NCBI GenBank assembly: GCA_005800465.1
Contig: SYFI01000053.1
Coordinates: 1 to 10,501 of the forward strand
Reading direction: 5' to 3'
DNA length: 10,501 nt
Source: Actinomycetota bacterium
GTDB lineage: Bacteria; Actinomycetota; Thermoleophilia; Miltoncostaeales; Miltoncostaeaceae
Shown here: in pieces, positions 5,812-10,501 of the stretch
Layout of the letters: each line of letters begins with the position of its first letter
Position numbering within the stretch: position 1 is the first letter of the stretch
Notes under the pieces: generated by a model
Told to the model about the DNA's origin: nothing
What the model saw: the letters and a program-made list of their open reading frames with translations, nothing else
Database searches by the model: none
Made by a program: the position numbers and the translations under genes

Positions 5812-6838
5812 GGGCTCGTCGCGCCCTTGGGTGGGCGCGGTCGAAGTCTTCCCGTAGGTGGCTTGCGGTGATGTGCGTGTACACCTCGGTGGTCACTGGG
5901 CTGGCATGGCCAAGGTGGGCCTGAACGTACCGGATATCTACTCCCGCTTGCACCAGGTGGGTGCCGCATGAGTGGCGCAGCGCATGGGGGAACACGCGCA
6001 CGCCCTCCGACACCAGACCTGCCTTGTCGGCCGCACGGTTTACCTCACGCCACACGTCCGATCGCCCGATTCGCCGGCCGCGCGCACTCAGGAATACGGC
6101 ATCGGCATCACGGTGCTGCTGCTGGGCTTTGCGAGGGGTCACATCACGTGCGCGCAGTTCTGGTCGGCCCGTGGCCAGATACCGCGTGAGCACCTCGCGG
6201 GCCACCACCGGTACCGCAACGGCACGGTGCTTGCCGCCCTTACCCAGCACCACCACGTAGGGATCTTCGAGGTCATCGAGGTGGAGCGCTGACATGTCGA
6301 GGCCCGACGCCTCGGTGGCCCGCAGACCGCACCCGTAGAGCACCTCGATGAGCGCGTGGGTGCGAAGACCCAGCGGACCCGGCATGGCGGCAGCGGCGTC
6401 GCACAGACGGCGCATCTGCGACGGCGTGAGCGCCGACACCTCGCGCTGCAGACGCTCCTGACCGCGCGCGGCGGCAGATGGCGGTCGCAGGTCCTGCACG
6501 GGATTGGGCAGTGCCAGCGCACGCGACCACCAACGGCAGAATGCGCGCACCGCGGCCACCCGGCGGGCACGGCTCGACTGCCTCCCCTTCAGTGCATCCC
6601 GCCACTGCTGCCACCAGTCCGGGGGAATGGCAGCCATCTGCAGAGCAGCCCGGCGGGCGCCCGGGTCATCCTCCACACCAAATGAGGGACCGTCTTCACC
6701 GCCTGCGGCCACCCCAAGTGCCTCACCCAGGATGAGCAGATCGCGCGCGTACGCCGCGCGGGTATTGACACTGCCGCGTGTGGCAAGAAAACCGGCGACC
6801 AGCGCGCGGTACCCTGCGTCGTCCACCTGCACCGTCAT
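5807..6838 (-). CDS. Tyrosine recombinase, XerC/XerD family (second of a tandem pair)
   Basis: 343 aa. It cuts and rejoins DNA through a tyrosine-DNA bond, usually resolving chromosome dimers or integrating mobile DNA. The N-terminal SAM-like DNA-binding domain (about 8-115) carries an insertion near 45-70 that lengthens it beyond the roughly 300 residues of XerC/D. The catalytic domain (about 135-335) has the full set: Arg173 in CGLRATEASGL, Lys200/203 in GKGGKHR, H285-x-x-R288 in PHALRHSCGTHL, His311 in LGHAS and nucleophile Tyr320 in EVYTHI. The C-terminal AHPR of the Xer family is present. ATG 6838 is chosen because it overlaps the upstream recombinase's TGA (ATGA, 6835-6838) and starts recognisable sequence. 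The frame stays open upstream, but that part is antisense-like, Arg/His-rich and overlaps the neighbour. It looks intact. Whether it is XerD or a paralogous integrase cannot be decided here. Confidence 0.9.
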   Translation of the reverse strand: MTVQVDDAGYRALVAGFLATRGSVNTRAAYARDLLILGEALGVAAGGEDGPSFGVEDDPGARRAALQMAAIPPDWWQQWRDALKGRQSSRARRVAAVRAFCRWWSRALALPNPVQDLRPPSAAARGQERLQREVSALTPSQMRRLCDAAAAMPGPLGLRTHALIEVLYGCGLRATEASGLDMSALHLDDLEDPYVVVLGKGGKHRAVAVPVVAREVLTRYLATGRPELRARDVTPRKAQQQHRDADAVFLSARGRRIGRSDVWREVNRAADKAGLVSEGVRVFPHALRHSCGTHLVQAGVDIRYVQAHLGHASPVTTEVYTHITASHLREDFDRAHPRARRAP

Positions 6839-7788
6839 CCGCGCGGGTGGGCGCGACGCAGAGTCTCCTGCAGCGCCTTGGTGGTGACCCCGGTGTAGCG
6901 CTCGGTGGTGGCGATGCTTGAGTGCCCCAGAAACTCCTGAACCACACGCAGGTGAGCACCATCGCGTCCGCCCGGGCCCTCCAGCAGATGCGTGGCCGCG
7001 GCATGGCGAAGCAGGTGCGGGCCACCGCGCCGCCCAAGCGATTCGAGACCGCGGTTGACGATGCGGTACACCGTGGCGCCGTCGAGTGCGGCGCCGGTTC
7101 GCGACAGGAACACGCGGGCGCGCGAGGCGGCGGTGAGCCCCGACATGGCGACCAGCCTCGGTCGCCCCTCGCCCAGCCACTCGCGCAAGGCATCAACGCA
7201 CGGCTCAGTCATGGGCACCGTGCGCGAGTACCCACCCTTGCCCACCACTGAGAGCAGCTCATTCTCGAAGTCGAGCGACGACAACACCAGGTCGCATACC
7301 TCCTGGCGGCGCAGCGCACTGCCATAGAGCACCTCAACGATGGCCCGGTCGCGGATGGCCAGGGCACGGGCCGTGGATCGTGGCGTCGCGTCGGTGACCA
7401 ACAGGGCCATGTGATCGGCCATGGCAATAACCTCGTCCTGCGAAAGGCGGGGGACGGGTGTGCTCTGCGGACGCGGGGCGTCGATCAGATCGGCTGGCGA
7501 CCGGCCGCGGTCAAACAGCGGGGCGAGCCACTCCCGGAGCGCCGTGAGGGCGCGGCGGCGACTGGCCGCTCCCCACCCGATCTCCCGCAGTGCGGCCTCG
7601 AGCATGGATGGGGTGATGGCGCGTGGGCTCCCCACCCCCCGGGGGGCGAGCCACGCCGCCACCCGACGGCAATCGCGCACGTAACCGGCGCGCGACGCCG
7701 GTGCCAGCGCACGGGCACGCGACCCCTGCCGCGACAGGCGTTCGTCGAGTTCCCGAAGGGACTCCTCCCATGCGGGCGGAAGGTCCAC
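6835..7788 (-). CDS. Tyrosine recombinase, XerC/XerD family (first of a tandem pair)
   Basis: 317 aa from a GTG start. N-terminal DNA-binding domain about 8-105, catalytic domain about 115-315. Catalytic residues visible: Arg160 in YGSALRRQEVCDL, Lys184 in GKGGYSR, H258-x-x-R261 in PHLLRHAAATHLLE, His289 in LGHSS and Tyr298 in TERYTGV, ending in RRAHPRG as Xer proteins do. A short Gly-rich insertion (GPGGRDG, 271-277) lengthens the turn between the HxxR helix and the GH motif. Its stop overlaps the second recombinase by ATGA, so the two are probably made together and may act as a heterodimer, as XerC and XerD do on dif. It starts 45 bp after the receptor kinase on the same strand, with no promoter seen between them. 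No strong Shine-Dalgarno precedes the GTG. Confidence 0.9.
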   Translation of the reverse strand: MDLPPAWEESLRELDERLSRQGSRARALAPASRAGYVRDCRRVAAWLAPRGVGSPRAITPSMLEAALREIGWGAASRRRALTALREWLAPLFDRGRSPADLIDAPRPQSTPVPRLSQDEVIAMADHMALLVTDATPRSTARALAIRDRAIVEVLYGSALRRQEVCDLVLSSLDFENELLSVVGKGGYSRTVPMTEPCVDALREWLGEGRPRLVAMSGLTAASRARVFLSRTGAALDGATVYRIVNRGLESLGRRGGPHLLRHAAATHLLEGPGGRDGAHLRVVQEFLGHSSIATTERYTGVTTKALQETLRRAHPRG

Positions 7789-7833
7789 GTGGACTGGTTC
7801 GCCGCCGAGAGGGGGCGCCCTCCACCACGGGGG

Positions 7834-9549
7834 TCAGCCCTCTGGCACGGTGCCCTCGAACGAGGCCTCGGACACGTAGGCCCGGTAGCCGCCGCCGAGG
7901 ATGTTGGGGGGGAGCGACGTAATCCACAGCGTGTAAATGCCGGACGCTGCGCCCGGCGTGAGATCCACCGACTGACGGCCATCCCCGAACGTCCCCTCGC
8001 CCACCACGCGGGCGTTGGTCGCGGGGGGTCCGGCAAGCACCTGGAACGTACCGCCAGTGCCCTTGGTGATGAGGTTCATGCGCGTGGCCACCGACGGCTG
8101 CTGCAGAGTGAAATCAAGCCCCACGCCCGTCTTGTCCACCCCACCGAAGTCGGCCGTTGCGTACCGCTCCGTACGCCAGGCCGTCTCCTCGTTGCCGTCA
8201 TATGCCAGTGGAACCTCGCCGGACATCTCCCGTCCCTCCCCGCCCGGATCAACGTCCTTCACCGAGGCCAGTTGCAATGGACCCACGGCGCCCATCACGT
8301 CAGTTGGTGGTGCTGTGGGCTGGGAGGTGGACGAGGCCGCCTGAGTGACCACATTGCCGGCATCAGATCCGCTGCCACGCCACACGATGAACGCACCCAC
8401 CCCGGCGAGCGCCACGATGAGCAGCGCTGCCACGGCACCGGGCCACACCCGACGGCGCCCCGATGACTGCGCCACAAACACCTCGGCATCCGGATCGCGG
8501 GAGGGCTCAACCTCTGGGACATGCGCCGCAGGCTCCCCGGGCGGGGTCGGGGTCGAGGGCGGCAGGTCAAGGGGCACCACCGGGCGGGACTGCGTGTCAC
8601 CATCGTCCAGCGGCACCACCGACCCGGGTGTCACCCCAAGCACCCCGGTCACCTCTTCAGATTCGGTGGCCGTGATCACCGGCATCACGCCGGTGGCATC
8701 CAGCGGTACGTCGAGCAGCGCGTCGGACATCTCGAGTGCCGACCCAAATCGCGCCGACGGGTCCTTCTCGCACGCGCGCAGCACCACCGATGCCAGATGC
8801 GCAGGGATCCCCGGCAACACGTCGCGAGGGTCGGGCATTGCATCGCGCACCTGGCGCTGGGCCACGCCCATGGGCGTGTCGGCGGGAAATGGCAGCTGCC
8901 CCGTGAGGCACTCGTACACCACGATGCCCAGCGAATACACATCGGTTCGCCCGTCCACGCGCAGGCCGCGGGCCTGCTCTGGCGCCAGATAGTCGCTTGT
9001 GCCAAGCACGGTGCCGGTGCGCGTGAGGCCACCCTGGTCGCCATCGAGCAGCCGGGCGATACCGAAGTCGGTGAGCTTGGCCGTGCCGTCGTCGGCCACC
9101 AGCACGTTGTGCGACTTGATGTCACGGTGCACAACACCCGATCGGTGCGCAAGTTCCAGACCACGTGCCACCTGACTGGTGATGGACGCAGCCAGCTCGG
9201 GCGACAGCGCTCCGCGCGACCGGATGAGGGCCTTCAGGTTCGTGCCCTCCACCAGTTCGAACACGATGTATGGCCCGTCGTCATCGGCGCCCTCATCAAG
9301 CAGGCGCACCACCGCCGGATGCGACAACCGCGCCACCACCTGCGCCTCGCGCCGGAACCGCTCGATCAGGTCCGGATCGTCCTGCACCCGTGCGTGCATG
9401 CGCTTGAGCGCCACGGCCTGGCCGGTCACCTCGTCGCGGGCACGCCACACAGTGGCCATGCCCCCGCTGCCAATCGGCTTGTCAAGACGATAGCGACCCG
9501 ACACCAGGTCGCCGCTGCCGATCATCGAGGTCCGGTCGTGCGCACGCAT
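7834..9549 (-). CDS. Transmembrane Ser/Thr protein kinase with extracellular discoidin-like (MurJ-tail-like) domain
   Basis: 571 aa. Kinase domain about 18-280: GSGGMATV (27-34), Lys49, Glu68, HRDIKSHN (141-148, with Ser where Pro is usual), DFG (161-163), an activation loop with two likely phospho-acceptor Thr (LTRTGTVLGT, 175-184) and APEQ (189-192). It looks fully active. A Pro/acidic juxtamembrane linker (about 285-365) follows, then Arg-Arg-Arg and one membrane helix (369-390). The outside part has a Ser/Thr/Pro stalk (395-418) and a beta-rich domain (about 424-568) with AYDGNEETAWRTERY and KTGVGLDFTL. This wording matches the F5/8C-like carbohydrate-binding tail of actinobacterial MurJ/MviN proteins. 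It probably senses a wall glycan or precursor. The ATG at 9549 is the longest start; ATG 9525 (Met9, MIGSGDLVSGRY) is equally plausible and fits the usual kinase N-terminus. No Shine-Dalgarno is clear at either. Confidence 0.92.
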   Translation of the reverse strand: MRAHDRTSMIGSGDLVSGRYRLDKPIGSGGMATVWRARDEVTGQAVALKRMHARVQDDPDLIERFRREAQVVARLSHPAVVRLLDEGADDDGPYIVFELVEGTNLKALIRSRGALSPELAASITSQVARGLELAHRSGVVHRDIKSHNVLVADDGTAKLTDFGIARLLDGDQGGLTRTGTVLGTSDYLAPEQARGLRVDGRTDVYSLGIVVYECLTGQLPFPADTPMGVAQRQVRDAMPDPRDVLPGIPAHLASVVLRACEKDPSARFGSALEMSDALLDVPLDATGVMPVITATESEEVTGVLGVTPGSVVPLDDGDTQSRPVVPLDLPPSTPTPPGEPAAHVPEVEPSRDPDAEVFVAQSSGRRRVWPGAVAALLIVALAGVGAFIVWRGSGSDAGNVVTQAASSTSQPTAPPTDVMGAVGPLQLASVKDVDPGGEGREMSGEVPLAYDGNEETAWRTERYATADFGGVDKTGVGLDFTLQQPSVATRMNLITKGTGGTFQVLAGPPATNARVVGEGTFGDGRQSVDLTPGAASGIYTLWITSLPPNILGGGYRAYVSEASFEGTVPEG

Positions 9550-9551
9550 GC

Positions 9552-9557
9552 ACCGTA
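9552..9557 (-). promoter_or_regulatory. Possible -10 element (TACGGT) for the receptor kinase operon
   Basis: Read on the minus strand this is a TANNNT hexamer. It is too close to the ATG at 9549 for that codon to be in the message, but would place the transcript start about 20 nt before the ATG at 9525, favouring the shorter kinase. No good -35 is seen. This is tentative. Confidence 0.25.
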
Positions 9558-9592
9558 GAGATCGGGTCCGACGCGACGCATCCCATCACGTA

Positions 9593-9626
9593 CCGGAGAA
9601 CCCTCTCCCGCTGATACCGTCTCCGG
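9593..9626. promoter_or_regulatory. Inverted repeat in the divergent kinase/response-regulator promoter region
   Basis: CCGGAGA (9593-9599) and TCTCCGG (9620-9626) are perfect 7-bp complements 20 bp apart, within the 78-bp gap between divergent genes. They flank the candidate -10 of the response regulator. It could be an operator or only chance in GC-rich DNA. Confidence 0.35.
9615..9620 (+). promoter_or_regulatory. Possible -10 element (TACCGT) giving a leaderless response-regulator mRNA
   Basis: TACCGT fits the actinobacterial TANNNT -10 pattern and ends 7 nt before the GTG at 9628. Transcription would begin at or next to the start codon, and there is no Shine-Dalgarno before the GTG, which is consistent with a leaderless message. 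No convincing -35 was found. Confidence 0.35.
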
Positions 9627-9627
9627 C

Positions 9628-10341
9628 GTGGCCACCCACACCGTGCTCATCGTCGAGGACGAAACCGCGATCGCCGACTCCCTTGCGTACCACCTCGGCC
9701 GGGCCGGGTACCGCACGCTGCAGGCGGCCGACGGAGGCACGGGGCTTCGCCTGTTTCGTCGCGAGCGACCCGACATCATCATCCTCGACCTGATGCTGCC
9801 CCAGATGGATGGCTGGCGGTTCACCGAGGAGGTTCGCTCAGACGACCCGGAGGTGCCGGTCATCATGTGCAGCGCCCGCACCAGCGAGCACGACCGGGTA
9901 CACGGGCTGGAGATCGGGGCCGACGACTTCGTCACCAAGCCGTTCTCGATGAAGGAGATGGTGGCCCGCGTGTCGGCACACCTGCGCCGTCGCGACAACG
10001 AGCTGTCCCGGGGGGATGACGGCGCCATCGAGTCTGACAAGCTCCTCATCGATCCGGGCCAGATGCAGGCCTTCGCGGGTGGCAAGAGCGTGGGGCTGAC
10101 CCCGCGCGAGTTCGAAGTGCTGCTGGTGCTGGCCAAGGCGGCGGGAAAGCCACTCGCGCGAAACAAGATCTACCGCGAGGTCTGGGGCTACGAGATTATG
10201 GCCGGCGATCGTTCGGTGGACGTCTTCGTGCGCAAGGTGCGACAGAAGCTGAAGGTGGCAATCCCGGGCACCGAGTTCGTGGTCACTCACTACGGAGTGG
10301 GCTACCGCTTTGACCCCACACCGGAGGGCGCCGCCCACTGA
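9628..10341 (+). CDS. OmpR/PhoB-family two-component response regulator
   Basis: 237 aa, the standard length. Receiver domain (about 4-120): acidic pocket Glu10-Asp11, phospho-acceptor Asp54 in IILDLMLPQMDGW, the switch Ser82 (CSAR, where Thr is commoner), and Lys104 in DDFVTKPF with Phe101 as the aromatic switch. Winged-helix DNA-binding domain (about 135-229): LTPREFEVLLVLA, NKIYREVWGYE, RSVDVFVRKVRQKL and the final THYGVGYRF hairpin. It should bind DNA as a dimer after phosphorylation by a sensor histidine kinase. No histidine kinase gene lies within the window: the gene is divergent from a Ser/Thr kinase and followed by a tRNA. GTG is chosen as start because it begins exactly at the receiver's first strand with no earlier in-frame candidate that fits. 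Its target genes are unknown. Confidence 0.94.
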   Translation: MATHTVLIVEDETAIADSLAYHLGRAGYRTLQAADGGTGLRLFRRERPDIIILDLMLPQMDGWRFTEEVRSDDPEVPVIMCSARTSEHDRVHGLEIGADDFVTKPFSMKEMVARVSAHLRRRDNELSRGDDGAIESDKLLIDPGQMQAFAGGKSVGLTPREFEVLLVLAKAAGKPLARNKIYREVWGYEIMAGDRSVDVFVRKVRQKLKVAIPGTEFVVTHYGVGYRFDPTPEGAAH

Positions 10342-10397
10342 CCACGCCGGCCGCGCTCGTCATCTGCCCGGGATGCATCGGGGTGGTGGAGGTGGCG

Positions 10398-10426
10398 GGA
10401 CCATGGTCCGATCTGCCCGAAATCGG
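10398..10426. other. Short inverted repeats in the spacer before the tRNA
   Basis: A perfect 12-bp palindrome GGACCATGGTCC (10398-10409) is followed directly by CCGAT (10408-10412) / ATCGG (10422-10426) with a 9-nt loop. They lie between the response regulator stop and the tRNA promoter. There is no T-run, so a Rho-independent terminator is unlikely. The rest of 10342-10433 shows nothing else I can name. Confidence 0.3.
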
Positions 10427-10433
10427 TCAGGCG

Positions 10434-10463
10434 TTGAGTCGGGCACCTTCCCTCCGCTAAGGT
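10434..10463 (+). promoter_or_regulatory. Promoter for the tRNA gene
   Basis: TTGAGT (10434-10439) resembles a -35 box, and TAAGGT (10458-10463) fits the TANNNT -10 pattern with an 18-bp spacer. A transcript start near 10470 would fall about 6 nt before the mature tRNA 5' end. Position and both boxes make this the best promoter in the window. Confidence 0.55.
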
Positions 10464-10475
10464 CCCGCGGCCCCT

Positions 10476-10501
10476 GGCGGGATGCCCGAGTGGTCAAAGG
10501 G
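10476..10501 (+). tRNA. 5' end of a tRNA gene, probably tRNA-Tyr, truncated by the window edge
   Basis: GGCGGGA would be the 5' acceptor strand (positions 1-7), followed by the invariant T8, G9 and a D-arm CCC-GAGTGGTCAAA-GGG that pairs in its 3-bp stem. This D-arm wording is typical of class II tRNAs, and of bacterial tRNA-Tyr in particular. Leu and Ser remain possible. The anticodon lies outside the window, so identity is not settled. Confidence 0.65.

Noticed and set aside
6839..7180. N-terminal extension of the second recombinase, since the frame is open upstream to 7180
   Set aside because: The extra 114 residues are Arg/His/Ala-rich, have no recombinase character and lie wholly over the first recombinase's coding frame. 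The ATGA start at 6838 begins family-like sequence.
7411..8466. 351-codon open frame on the plus strand
   Set aside because: It is antisense to the recombinase and kinase genes, with low-complexity composition typical of a GC-rich shadow frame and no recognisable motif.
8521..9558. 345-codon open frame on the plus strand
   Set aside because: It is antisense to a kinase whose every motif is intact. The product is His/Arg-rich with no domain features.
1..10501. CRISPR array, insertion-sequence transposase, prophage or toxin-antitoxin genes
   Set aside because: No regularly spaced repeats, transposase motifs, phage structural genes or paired small toxin-like ORFs were seen on either strand.

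Overview
The window is gene-dense, high-GC bacterial DNA whose gene content points to Actinomycetota. It carries the SEDS (rodA-type) - class B penicillin-binding protein - PASTA Ser/Thr kinase cluster typical of that phylum. It also has a second Ser/Thr kinase with an actinobacterial MurJ-like discoidin tail, ATGA-coupled operons, GTG starts and TANNNT-like -10 boxes. A deep-branching class such as Thermoleophilia is my guess from the kinase activation-loop wording; it is not proven.

Left block (2-5658, + strand). Five genes are joined by four-base ATGA stop/start overlaps: the 3' end of a rodA/ftsW-type glycosyltransferase, a pbpA-type transpeptidase, a pknB-type PASTA kinase, a D-Ala-D-Ala ligase (ddl) and a YfcE-like metallophosphoesterase. 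Together they make and cross-link peptidoglycan, supply its D-Ala-D-Ala terminus, and sense muropeptides through PASTA repeats. The striking feature is an in-frame TGA inside the kinase activation segment (2484-2486). It splits pknB, although the frame stays intact for another 1.5 kb through four PASTA domains to the ddl overlap.

Middle (5659-5806). A 148-bp convergent intergenic region holds two hairpins. The larger is a perfect 15-bp inverted repeat with a 4-nt loop, built from nested GGGGTC/GACCCC palindromes. A 24-bp imperfect direct repeat brackets both hairpins.

Right block on the - strand (9549 down to 5807). A membrane Ser/Thr kinase with an extracellular discoidin-like domain is followed after 45 bp by two complete XerC/XerD-type tyrosine recombinases, themselves overlapping by ATGA. 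A receptor kinase and a recombinase pair in one apparent operon is an unusual arrangement.

Right end (+ strand). An OmpR-family response regulator is divergent from the kinase across 78 bp. It is followed by a 134-bp spacer with a plausible promoter and the first bases of a tRNA gene, probably tRNA-Tyr, cut by the window edge.

No stretch longer than 300 bases lacks a gene. I see no CRISPR array, rRNA, insertion-sequence transposase or phage structural gene.
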